NCBI RefSeq assembly: GCF_004323185.1
Contig: NZ_NAPS01000002.1
Location: 520,336-584,335, forward strand
Direction: 5' to 3'
DNA length: 64,000 nt
Source of the DNA: Westiellopsis prolifica IICB1
Lineage (GTDB): Bacteria; Cyanobacteriota; Cyanobacteriia; Cyanobacteriales; Nostocaceae
Shown here: piece by piece, positions 19,274-29,200 of the stretch
Numbering within the stretch: the stretch's first letter is position 1
Layout: every line of letters starts with the position of its first letter
Notes under the pieces: model-generated
The model's database searches: none
Seen by the model: only the letters and a program-made list of their open reading frames with translations
Told to the model about the DNA's origin: nothing
Made by a program: the position numbers and the translations under genes

Positions 19274-20242
19274 GTGAAATTGGCTTTTATTATTGATCCC
19301 ATCCAGACCCTTGACCCTTGTCATGACACAAGCGTCGCCCTAATGGAAGCAGCACATGTCATGGGACATGAAGTCTGGATTACCCAAGCGAATTTATTGA
19401 GTGTAGTAGCAGGTAAAGCTTGGGCTATTTTGGAACGGGTAGAACTTGTACCTATTGAACTGGTGGAGGAACGCTGGGTAGCAGCGAATCCTTGGTACAC
19501 TTTAGGCGATCGCATCTGCATGTCTTTGGAAACAATGGATGCTGTATTCATGCGAACCGATCCACCAGTGACAGTTTCATACCTCTATGCCACCTACATT
19601 TTGGACTACATTGACCAAAACAAAACCATGGTAATCAATAGTCCTAGTGGTATCCGAGCGGCAAATGAAAAAATGTACGCTCTTCAGTTTACCAAAGTAA
19701 TACCAGAGACTATTGTTACCGCTGATAAGCAGATTATCCGAGATTTTGTAGAAGCAAAAGGTACAGCAGTTCTCAAACCATTAGGTAATAAAGCTGGTGA
19801 GGGAATTTTAATTTTACAACCAGGCGATCGCAACCTCAACTCGATTATCGAACTCAGTACTTTTCGGGGTGGAGTACCTGTCATGGTACAAAATTTTATC
19901 TCAGAGGCGAAACAGGGAGATAAACGGATCATCCTTCTCGATGGGAAACCGATTGGAGCAGTTAATCGCCTTTCTGCTAGTGGAGAATTTCGCAATAACA
20001 TGGCCGCTGGTGGTACAGTTGCCAAAACCGAAATTACCCCAAAAGAACACGAAATTTGCTCCGAAGTTGCCGAAACCCTACGTCAAGACGGCTTAGTATT
20101 TGTTGGGATCGATGTCATTGGTGGCTACTTGACAGAAGTTAATGTCACCAGTCCTACAGGAATACGTGAAATTGATCGACTAGAGGGTATTCGCCTTGGT
20201 CATCTGGTGATGAAATGGGTTGAGCAGACAAAAAATTTATAA
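19274..20242 (+). CDS. gshB: Glutathione synthetase
   Basis: A 322-residue ATP-grasp ligase joining gamma-glutamylcysteine and glycine. Family marks are the N-terminal MKLAFIIDPIQTLDP, DAVFMRTDPPV, NSPSGIRAANEKMYAL, the ATP-grasp stretch VLKPLGNKAGEGI, and the C-terminal VGIDVIGGYLTEVNVTSPTG. The start is set at GTG 19274 because the family N-terminus begins there. The frame is open to TTG 19250, but those eight extra residues are not family-like. It pairs with grxC upstream. A 12-bp stem-loop follows the stop codon. Confidence 0.93.
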   Translation: MKLAFIIDPIQTLDPCHDTSVALMEAAHVMGHEVWITQANLLSVVAGKAWAILERVELVPIELVEERWVAANPWYTLGDRICMSLETMDAVFMRTDPPVTVSYLYATYILDYIDQNKTMVINSPSGIRAANEKMYALQFTKVIPETIVTADKQIIRDFVEAKGTAVLKPLGNKAGEGILILQPGDRNLNSIIELSTFRGGVPVMVQNFISEAKQGDKRIILLDGKPIGAVNRLSASGEFRNNMAAGGTVAKTEITPKEHEICSEVAETLRQDGLVFVGIDVIGGYLTEVNVTSPTGIREIDRLEGIRLGHLVMKWVEQTKNL

Positions 20243-20252
20243 ATTATTGATG

Positions 20253-20287
20253 ATGAATTATGAAATTTTTCAACCTTCATAATTCAT
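20253..20287. terminator. Stem-loop after gshB
   Basis: ATGAATTATGAA (20253-20264) pairs perfectly with TTCATAATTCAT (20276-20287) around an 11-nt loop, 11 bp after the gshB stop and in the gap before the convergent ftsZ gene. It is AT-rich and lacks a strong U tract on the plus strand, so it may be a weak terminator or a repeat hairpin. The rest of the 465-bp gap (20243-20708) shows no gene. Confidence 0.45.
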
Positions 20288-20708
20288 GATTCATCTGTAA
20301 TTTTTCTTGCACCCTGGAAACCAAAACAATAAATTACAAATAACATAAACAGTTACAGTGGCATCCGGTAGTGAAATTTAGACCGAACAGTTAAAAAATA
20401 GCTTTGTGCTGAAAGACGACAAAAGCAAAATCAGTCCACTATTAACAATACTTATCTCGACCCAAGACATTATTAAGACAACTAAATCAATAACCATAAC
20501 AAAGGCGATCGCTTCGCTTTTTACCAAACACACTGATGATTTCAAACAATCTGACTCTAGCCTAAGCTAATTTCAGTCTATGGGATAGGTAGATGAGTTT
20601 AGATACTGATTGGCTAGACCAAAAATGGTAACTAAATTGCTGATCTTAACTCCTGTTATTAACTCGCAAAATTAGAAATGAGCAGCCGGCAAGCCAACAG
20701 TTAATCTT

Positions 20709-22001
20709 TTAATTGCGTGGTGGTGTCCGCTTCCGCAGAAAATCAGGAATATCCAATATGGTTCCTTTTTCTTTTGGTTCTGGAGTTGGGGTTGGTGGAT
20801 TAGGCGCAGGAGGTTGTTGCATTGGTCTTCTTTGTGGTTGGGGTTGTACTACTCGCCCTTGGGTAACGGTTGGCTGTTGTGCAGTTGGGGCCTCACCTGT
20901 AAATCCAGTTGCAATCACGGTAAGTCTGACTTCACCTTGGAGTCTGTCATCAATCACCGCTCCAAAAATAATATTGGCATTGGGATCAACCACTTCATAA
21001 ATTGTTTCAGCAGCAGCATTCACCTCGTGTAATGTGAGATCGCTACCACCAGTGATGTTAAAGACAACACCCCTAGCTCCCTCAATCGAACATTCGAGTA
21101 ATGGGGAAGAAATCGCTGCGATCGCAGCTTCTCTGGCTCTAGATTTTCCAGAACCAATACCGATCCCCATTAATGCTGATCCTGCATCTGCCATTACTGC
21201 TCGCACATCTGCAAAGTCAACATTGATCAAACCAGGAATCGTAATAATATCGGAAATGCCTTGTACCCCTTGGCGCAACACATCATCTGCATAGCGAAAA
21301 GCTTCTTGCATCGGTGTTTGTTCGGGGATCACTTCCAGGAGCTTGTTATTAGGGATGATAATCAATGTATCTACCCTACTTTTTAGCCCTTCGATCCCTT
21401 GCTCTGATTGGCTGATTCGGCGACGCCCCTCAAAGATAAAGGGACGTGTAACTACACCAACGGTAAGAGCGCCCATTTCTTTGGCGACTTCTGCCACAAT
21501 TGGTGCTGCACCTGTACCAGTTCCACCACCCATACCAGCGGTAATAAATACTAAATCCGCACCGTCTAAAGCCGTAGCAATCTCATCTCGTGATTCCTCA
21601 GCAGCTTTTTGACCAATAGCAGGATTACCACCTGCTCCCAACCCCCGTGTCAGCTTCTGTCCTATTTGTAGTCTGCTCGGAGCTGCTGCCAAAGTCAGAG
21701 CTTGAGCATCCGTGTTGATAGACCAAAACTCTACGCCACTGACATCTGATGCAATCATGCGGTTAACAGCATTGCTTCCACCGCCACCTACACCGATCAC
21801 TTTAATGTTGGCAACTCGACCGGGAACAATGTCGCCGATTCGAGTATCTTCACGCTCAATTTTTTTAGTGTCATTATTTTGCCCAAAGCTCAACCCTGAA
21901 TGATTAAACGGATTTGTGGAATTCACAGCCAGTGAAAAAGCAGACTGTCCTGGAGATTGGGAGTTTTTATAGGTAAGTCCTTGGTTATTATCAAGTGTCA
22001 T
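20709..22001 (-). CDS. ftsZ: Cell division protein FtsZ
   Basis: A tubulin-homologous GTPase forming the division ring. Start at ATG 22001 gives 430 residues: a variable cyanobacterial N-terminal extension ([15 protein letters not shown]), then [18 protein letters not shown], the tubulin signature GGGTGTGA (about 158-165) and the T7 loop region [13 protein letters not shown] Pro-rich linker leads to the conserved C-terminal peptide ([11 protein letters not shown]) that binds membrane tethers. An in-frame GTG at 22046 would add 15 residues; I prefer the ATG because similarity to other cyanobacterial FtsZ begins there. It lies downstream of ftsQ on the same strand with a 1.1-kb gap that probably holds its own promoters. 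Confidence 0.95.
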   Translation of the reverse strand: MTLDNNQGLTYKNSQSPGQSAFSLAVNSTNPFNHSGLSFGQNNDTKKIEREDTRIGDIVPGRVANIKVIGVGGGGSNAVNRMIASDVSGVEFWSINTDAQALTLAAAPSRLQIGQKLTRGLGAGGNPAIGQKAAEESRDEIATALDGADLVFITAGMGGGTGTGAAPIVAEVAKEMGALTVGVVTRPFIFEGRRRISQSEQGIEGLKSRVDTLIIIPNNKLLEVIPEQTPMQEAFRYADDVLRQGVQGISDIITIPGLINVDFADVRAVMADAGSALMGIGIGSGKSRAREAAIAAISSPLLECSIEGARGVVFNITGGSDLTLHEVNAAAETIYEVVDPNANIIFGAVIDDRLQGEVRLTVIATGFTGEAPTAQQPTVTQGRVVQPQPQRRPMQQPPAPNPPTPTPEPKEKGTILDIPDFLRKRTPPRN

Positions 22002-22046
22002 TGGATTCACAAAGGTAGATAAACGGCTTTTTAAGGTGTTATTCAC

Positions 22047-23139
22047 CTAAGAGTCAACTATAGTTTGACGCTGCCATCAACAATATGACATTGTTTTTTC
22101 TTGTTCTCCCCACTTCCAACCCTTTCAGGATTAGAGGTAGAAACATTTGTTATGGGGTAAGTCATCAAGGCGCCTGTTTGCACAGTTAATTCTAGAGAAG
22201 TATACCTACTATTTACCTGAAAATGACCTGTATCACTTCCACCAGACATTAATATATTCACTGCTTTTTTACCGATTTGGTTCGGTATACCTTTGGTAGC
22301 CCCAATCACCTTTTTCTTTTGCTGCCATTGCTTTATATTGGTCATTAATTTTACAGTCAGAAGTGTATTTTTTTTCTTTTCTCATTAAAATAACCCAGAT
22401 TTTTGGTATAAAATATTAGGCATAAAACTATTAAAACATTGCTGAAAGGCAAAAATAGATAGTTCAAAGTTCAAAAATCGCATAGTTTTGTGGTCTTTAA
22501 TTATACAATTGTATTGAAGAATCGAATTTCTGCACGTAAAATACTGTGCTAATTGTATTACTTGCAAAGACTAGTCATGATACGTCAGTTCTCGGTTGAT
22601 GATATGTTGAATTGGATTCACCATTAGGGATAATTGCAACTTTAGACAAATTTAATGTCTTAATATTTTATTTACCTATGCTCCAAATAGAGGTGACAGA
22701 AAAATTATGTTTGTAGTGTTTTACTGAGGTTTTGAAACATCTTATTGATTTACTGTTTTACTTACCTCAATTAAAACATCTATCAGACAGGCAACTCTCG
22801 ACAAGTATTTAAAAGCAACTGTTTACCTACATGAGTTGGCAGGTAGTAAAGAGAACTTCAATATAGCAAGTATTATGCTAAACTGAAGATTGGGTAGTGA
22901 AAAATTGCTTTTAGGTAAGATGCTATAAGTAAAGAACCTAACATCTTCTACCCGTCATTAGATGTTAATTAAATAACAATAAGAGCTTTTACTGTCTAAA
23001 GAGAGGTTTTGCAACTAATCCTCCAGTTGTAATTACGAAGTTAACGCCGATTTTGACATAGGTGACTCGGTAAACCCAACTCAACAATAAACATATTATT
23101 CAACATAAAACTTCTTTATAGCCTAAGAATCTTCTAACA
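22047..23139. other. Long ftsQ-ftsZ intergenic region
   Basis: About 1.1 kb separates ftsQ from ftsZ. A 95-codon minus-strand frame (22058-22345) overlaps it, but its low-complexity composition and lack of recognisable similarity make it doubtful. The remainder is AT-rich, with no RNA gene or clear repeat that I can identify. It is the likely site of the ftsZ promoters. Confidence 0.5.
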
Positions 23140-24003
23140 TCAAACACGTAGATTTTTTTTGGTCGATTTGGAAATTGGTTTACTGTTTTTGTGGTTCATT
23201 TGTACTAATAAATGTTCTGGATTTTTCAGATCGATGTACTCTATTTCATTGGGATTCAGTTGCGAAGGGAGATGGCGAATTTGGGCAAGTACCTTTATTT
23301 GTTCTGGTAACTGGGGACTTGGTGTACCGAGATGTACCAAACCTAATTCTGTTTTTATAATTAAGTTTGTTGGGTCTTGCCAATCTATTTCCGTCACTTT
23401 TAAGGAAGTTTGGCTGATCGCTTCATAAAGAGAACTCCAATAAGGACGATATTGTTCTGGTGATCCGATAACTTTTAAAGTTGGCAGCTTAACTCTAGAG
23501 TTGAGGGAAGTGAAATTTTTTAAAGGTATCCATACGCCATAAGCATCTAGTAATCCCATGGTTGCTTTTGTATTAGCATTTTTACTATTGGCTTGTTCTC
23601 GACGCCTTTGAGCGAGAGCGATTGGTGTTCTTTCCTGAATTTGGACTACCAAACCAGGAGGAAACAGGCGACGACTCACAGTTGCTTGAGCAATACTTGG
23701 TTGTTGCTGTAGAGAACGAGCAATCCGAGATGGTTCAATCTTCCACAAAGATTGAGGATAAGACAATACCAGTAAAGACTGAACTTCTTGATCCGAAAGT
23801 AATTGATTTCCTGTAATCACAACATCTTTAGGAGTTTTGAGAACCCAATTTGGTTGAATTGCTATCCAAAGCAAACCACCCGCCAAACTAGTTACGGCCA
23901 GAGTTCGCCAAATCGCTTGAATAAATTTGATCAGCCGCTTTCTACGTAACTTTTTACGGCGTCCTGCTAGGATTGTGCGGGAAATTGATACTATGCTAGC
24001 CAT
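23140..24003 (-). CDS. ftsQ: Cell division protein FtsQ/DivIB
   Basis: A 287-residue single-pass membrane protein: a basic cytoplasmic N-terminus (GRRKKLRRKRLIKF), a transmembrane segment at about 33-48 (LAVTSLAGGLLWIAI), then a POTRA domain (VVITGNQLLSDQEV ... LLVLSYPQSLWKIEP ... IAQATVSRRLFPPGLVVQIQERTP) and an FtsQ-type beta domain. It links cytoplasmic and periplasmic divisome components. Position upstream of ftsZ on the same strand is the usual cyanobacterial arrangement. The start ATG at 24003 is well placed before the basic stretch. Confidence 0.9.
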   Translation of the reverse strand: MASIVSISRTILAGRRKKLRRKRLIKFIQAIWRTLAVTSLAGGLLWIAIQPNWVLKTPKDVVITGNQLLSDQEVQSLLVLSYPQSLWKIEPSRIARSLQQQPSIAQATVSRRLFPPGLVVQIQERTPIALAQRRREQANSKNANTKATMGLLDAYGVWIPLKNFTSLNSRVKLPTLKVIGSPEQYRPYWSSLYEAISQTSLKVTEIDWQDPTNLIIKTELGLVHLGTPSPQLPEQIKVLAQIRHLPSQLNPNEIEYIDLKNPEHLLVQMNHKNSKPISKSTKKNLRV

Positions 24004-24844
24004 TCAAACCTCTTCCACACTCTTAATCCAAGTCGTTAGTTGCACATCTGTAACATTCAATAATTGTAGTCAAAGCTGCCTTTTCAACACTGTACAGCAA
24101 CAAAATTAAGATTTGACAAAATCCATAGACGCACAAAATGCGCCTTCAATGGAAAGTAATCTAAAATCCAAAATCCTGTTAGCGGATGACCCCCAGCCCC
24201 TATTCCCCCCATTTGGGGGTTAGGGGCTTGTACTCTGCTCGGAATGATTAGTCATCATGTTAATTAAAGAATATACAAAAAATATTGACAAATAGATACT
24301 TTAGTGAATGCATCATACCTCCAGAACAGAGTCATCAGCAAAAACGAAATTATACTCTGATTTTGCATTCTTCAGAGATAATTCTCTGCTCAAAACTCCT
24401 ACTAAAATAGTCGATAGTATAATCTATGACAATAAAAATGGCATGTTTTCTAAATTGTTGCGAAAAATAAAAATACCGTGATTTTGCAAAAAAATAGTCA
24501 TAATAATTACTGTTTTGATACTAAAATTGCTTGATACATTTTTTAACTACTTGGATTCAATGTTATATAAAATACAAATCATGCAATTGTAAATCTAGTA
24601 AATTTCACCCTTAAAGTCTTATGATGATTGACATTATCTTATCTACGATTAAAATTAGAGGTTGTCAAAATCTCAACAACAGGTGTAAAAAAGACAAGAT
24701 ACAACCCACTAATCAGGGATGATAAAATTCTTACCATGCTACTGACTTACTGTTGACAAAAAATGCAGAAGTAAGTCTCATGCATACTTTGATAGTAAGG
24801 TAATTAATTTATACTTTTTATACTCAAAATAAATCTGCATCTAC
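24004..24844. other. 840-bp intergenic region with a palindromic repeat
   Basis: This lies between the divergent ftsQ and P-loop ATPase genes. It contains an AATCTAA/AATCCAA heptamer run at about 24158-24177 and a strong G/C hairpin at 24195-24228 (AGCCCCTA ... TAGGGGCT with an inner CCCCC/GGGGG stem). The rest is AT-rich, without a convincing ORF or RNA gene. It probably includes both promoters. Confidence 0.6.
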
Positions 24845-26191
24845 ATGAAAACATCACTAAATTTGCAACGCTTTTATCAAGCCTGTAATCCTAGTAAAAC
24901 CCTGGTAATGGGTGATGCATCAGATCGACAATACTACATAGACTTTTCTGATGTGCGTGGTTGCAAAATTGTGGAAGAACTGCAACGCACAATAGTCCGT
25001 ATTTCTCCAGATGACCCAACTTGTCAATTATTTACAGGTCATATTGGTTGCGGTAAATCAACAGAATTACAGCGCTTAAAGACAGAACTAGAACAGACAG
25101 GGTTCCATGTGGTCTATTTTGAATCCAGTCAAGACTTAGACATGGCCGATATTGATGTCAGCGATATTTTGCTGAGTATAGCTCGTCAAGTCAGCACTAG
25201 TTTAGAAGCAATTAACATCAAAGAGAAATCAGGTTATTTTGCCAATCTGTTTCGAGAAATTGGGGATTTTTTACAGACCCCGATAGAATTATCAGCAGAA
25301 GCAGAATTGTCTTTAGGGATTGCAAAAATTAGCGCTAAAACCAAAGACAGTCCGCAACTACGCAATCAACTGCGACAGTACTTGGAACCACGCACCAATA
25401 GTATTTTGCAAGCAATCAACGAAGAATTGCTAGACAAAGCTGTTCAACACCTAAAGCAGCGTGGTCAAAAAGGATTGGTAGTGATTGTCGATAACTTAGA
25501 TCGAGTCGATATGCGCTCCTTAGCTTCAGGGCGATCGCTACCAGAATATCTTTTCATTGACCGAGGTGAACAGTTACGCCGACTCAAGTGCCATATGGTC
25601 TATACTATCCCCCTGGCATTAATTTTTTCTAATGAGTACGAAACACTCAAAAACCGTCTTGGGGGTGGTATCGCTCCGAAGGTGTTACCAATGGTACTAG
25701 TACGCCAAAGAGATGGTAGTGACTACGAACCAGGAATTTCTCTGTTACGCCAACTAGTACTAACAAGGGCTTTTCCTGAAATTTCCTGGAATGCAAGGTT
25801 AAGCTTAATCACAGAGTTATTTGATCATCCTCAAACTTTAGATCGACTATGTCGGATCAGTGGTGGTCATATTCGTAATCTGCTAGGTCTGTTATACAGT
25901 TGTTTGCAACGGCAAGATCCACCTTTTTCTCAGGATTGTTTAGAAGCAGTAATCAAAGATTATCGTGATGACTTGCTATTAGCAATTGATGAACAAGTCT
26001 GGGAATTGCTATTAGAAGTAGTTAATCAACAAAGTGTCAAAGGCGAATCTGATTACCAGACATTGCTACGCAGTATGTTTATCTTTGAATACCGTGATAC
26101 TACAGGACGCTGGTTTGGTATCAGTCCAGCATTAGCAGAAACAGAAAAAATCCGCACTTGGCAACAAAATAGGCTTATTCACAACTCATAA
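24845..26191 (+). CDS. P-loop ATPase, partner of the downstream STAND protein
   Basis: A 448-residue cytoplasmic P-loop NTPase. Walker A is GHIGCGKST (about 65-73) and Walker B is VVIVDNLDRVD (about 213-223). It has AAA/STAND-like features, including a C-terminal winged-helix-like part with HIRNLLGLLYSC. There is no membrane segment and no known effector domain. It is 35 bp upstream of, and probably co-transcribed with, the giant WD40-STAND gene. Such pairs are frequent in filamentous cyanobacteria, but I know of no assigned function. A role in signal sensing or defence is inference. Confidence 0.75.
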   Translation: MKTSLNLQRFYQACNPSKTLVMGDASDRQYYIDFSDVRGCKIVEELQRTIVRISPDDPTCQLFTGHIGCGKSTELQRLKTELEQTGFHVVYFESSQDLDMADIDVSDILLSIARQVSTSLEAINIKEKSGYFANLFREIGDFLQTPIELSAEAELSLGIAKISAKTKDSPQLRNQLRQYLEPRTNSILQAINEELLDKAVQHLKQRGQKGLVVIVDNLDRVDMRSLASGRSLPEYLFIDRGEQLRRLKCHMVYTIPLALIFSNEYETLKNRLGGGIAPKVLPMVLVRQRDGSDYEPGISLLRQLVLTRAFPEISWNARLSLITELFDHPQTLDRLCRISGGHIRNLLGLLYSCLQRQDPPFSQDCLEAVIKDYRDDLLLAIDEQVWELLLEVVNQQSVKGESDYQTLLRSMFIFEYRDTTGRWFGISPALAETEKIRTWQQNRLIHNS

Positions 26192-26226
26192 CTATAATTC
26201 TGAAGTTTTCTAAAATCTAAAATCGG

Positions 26227-29200
26227 ATGACAGAGTGGAAATTCACAGCTACTGATAACGCGAGCGAAAATCAGCGTTCTGTGCAAAGGTTGATCCGGGC
26301 GATCGCACTTTCCAAAGGTCAATTTGCTCTAATTTTAGTGCGATGTAATTACAGTCAACTATGCGAACAAATGTTAGAGAACCTCCGTTCTTTAACTCAA
26401 AATATTTACTTACGAGAAGTTTTTCTTTCGACCTCATCTACTGCTCTACATACCATTATCATTTCAGAATTATTTTTGGATAATCCTGCTGTGGTTACAG
26501 ATTGTTTACCATCTGCTGTGATGGTTTTCGGTCTAGAAAAAGTCAGTGCTTTGGAAAACTTATTAATTGGTATCAACCAAGCACGAGATATCTATGGTGA
26601 TAGTTTTCCTTTTCCCGTAATCTTGTGGCTTACAGACGAAGTCGCAACATTGCTATCGAGATTAGCACCTGATTTTAAGAGTTGGGCAGCAACTACAATC
26701 AAATTTGAAATGGCAAAAGAAGATCTGATTGCTTTAATTAAGCAACAGACAGAATCTTTATTTGCCAACATTTTAGCAGCAGGCGCAGAACAGTTTTTAT
26801 CTAATGCTGCTCTTGATTTAGATCCTAAATCTCAGCAACGTTATGAAATAGAGTCAGCACGTCATGATTTGGAAACACGTTATGGCGTCAAATTAGAACC
26901 AGAATTAACAGCAAGTCTCGAATTTGTCTTGGGACGCGATCGCTATGCTAATGATGAAATTGAAGAAGCTTTAAATTATTTTCAGCACAGTTTAGAGCTT
27001 TGGGAACAGGAAGAGAACACGGATAAGTTCTCCATGTCTTCTACACGCTCACTACTCAGACAAGCCGTTGTCCTCTTTCACCAAGGACTGTGCTATCGTC
27101 GGATGGCTGAATTACGTCCTGCGCTCAACAGAAGATATTGGCAAGATGCACTGTTGTGGTTTAGAAAATGTCTAGGAGTTCTAGAAAAAGCACACAGACA
27201 AGATTTAGTAGCTAAATTCATTTTGCCAGCTTGCGAAATGTTGCAACGTTTACAAGCTTGGCAAGATTTACAAGCATTAGCTCTCAAGTCTCTAGAATTG
27301 CATCGAGTCTATGGTGATGAAGTGCAAGTCGCACAAGACTATGGTTTTTTAGCTGCTGTAGCTGCTTCTGAGTCAAATTGGACAGCAGCCCATGAATTAG
27401 CTAATTCTGCACTTTCTATTGCTGAGGAAGCACCAGAAGTTTCTCGTCAACAAGAAAGTTCTCATCTGCTGTTACTAGGTCGGACACAGCGACAGATGGG
27501 AGAGTGGGAAGAAGCAGTCAATAATCTAGAGTGGGCGAAAATTGTTTGTGAACCACAGTATGAGCCATCGCTGTACTTAGAAATAGTGGATGAATTGCGA
27601 TCGCTATATTTTGTTGAAGGCCATGACTACTTAGAGGCATTTAATCTCAAGCAAGAAAAAATTCAAATTGAGCATCAGTACGGCTTTCGTGCTTTCATTG
27701 GCGCTAGTCAACTACAGCCACAACGTTACAGAATTAATTCAGCCTTACACTCACAAACAAACACAAACTTTCCCGAAGAAATTGCCCAAGAAATAGCCGC
27801 TTCTGGAAGACAGCAAGATATTAATCGCTTAATTGAAAGAATTACCCGTGCAGACTGTAAACTCACAGTTATTCATGGTCCTAGTGGTGTTGGTAAAAGT
27901 TCAATTCTCAAAGCTGGTTTAATACCAGCTTTAAAACAAACAATTATCGGAGAACGTAATCCTTTACAGATTATTTTATCTGTTTATACAGATTGGCAAA
28001 CAAGTTTAGGACATAGTTTAAACCAGGCGCTTGCTCAAACAGAAATCACTACTCATAGTGACTTTTCTCACAATCTTTTGATCGAGAAGTTAAAGTTTTT
28101 AACTGATCGTAAGTATACGATTATCTTGGTGTTTGACCAGTTTGAAGAGTTTTTCTTTGTTAATAAAAATGTTTTGATTAGAACCGAATTTTACCAGTTT
28201 TTTAGTGAATGTTTAAATATTGCTTTTGTAAAAATTATTTTATCCTTGCGAGAAGATTATTTACACTATTTATTGGAATTAGAACGTTTATGTAATCAAA
28301 ATAATGCTCATGGTTATGATTTAGATGTAATTAATAAAAATATTCTGGATAAAGATATTCGTTACTACTTAGGAAAATTTTCTAAGAAAGATGCAATTGC
28401 TGTTATTCAAAGTCTCAATCAACGTTCTTATTATGAATTAAGCCATGAGTTAATCAACCAAATAGTAAATGATTTAGCAGGAGATATTGAAGAAGTAAAT
28501 CCAATTGAATTACAAATAGTTTGCGCCCAACTACAAACAGAAAATATAATTACTATTGAAGAGTATAAGCGTTGTGGTGGCTCTAAAAAATTAGTACAGC
28601 GTTGGTTAGAAGAAGTAATCAAAGATTGTGGTCAGGAAAATGAACAGTTAAGTTGGAAATTATTGTTTGAATTAAGTGATGAAAAAGGTACACGACCGAT
28701 TAAAACCAAAGCTGATTTAGTAGCGGCGCTGATCAAAGAAAGAGATGGAGAAATAAGGAAATGGGGAGAGCAAGGGGCGAGTAAAACCATCACCCCATCC
28801 CGAAATCTTAACCACCCCATCACTAATATAGAAATGATTTTAGACATATTGGTGGGTAATGGTTTAGTATTGCGAGTTCGGGAAGAATCAGGCGATCGCT
28901 ATCAATTAGTTCATGATTACTTAGTAGAACCAATTCGTCAAAAAAATAACTATGGCATAGTTGCAGAACTTGCCAAAGTCAGATTTGAAAAAACCAAAGC
29001 TGAAGTAGCTCAAAAAGTTAGTCAAGAAAAACTGAATTTAGTTTTACAAAGACGATTGCGAGAGGCACGTATCGCAGGTGTATTATTGGCAATCATGTCA
29101 ACAACAATCGCAGGGTTATGGTGGCAAGCTGACTTACAAAAAAGAGCAGCTATTCGTGAAACAATGCGGGCAGAACGTAGTGAGACTAACTTGAAAATTA

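Noticed and set aside
20709-22046. FtsZ start at GTG 22046
   Set aside because: Adds 15 residues before the N-terminus usual for cyanobacterial FtsZ and has no clear ribosome-binding site; kept as an alternative only.
22058-22345. 95-codon minus-strand frame just upstream of ftsZ
   Set aside because: No recognisable family, Lys-rich low-complexity start, and it occupies the likely ftsZ promoter region; not listed as a gene.
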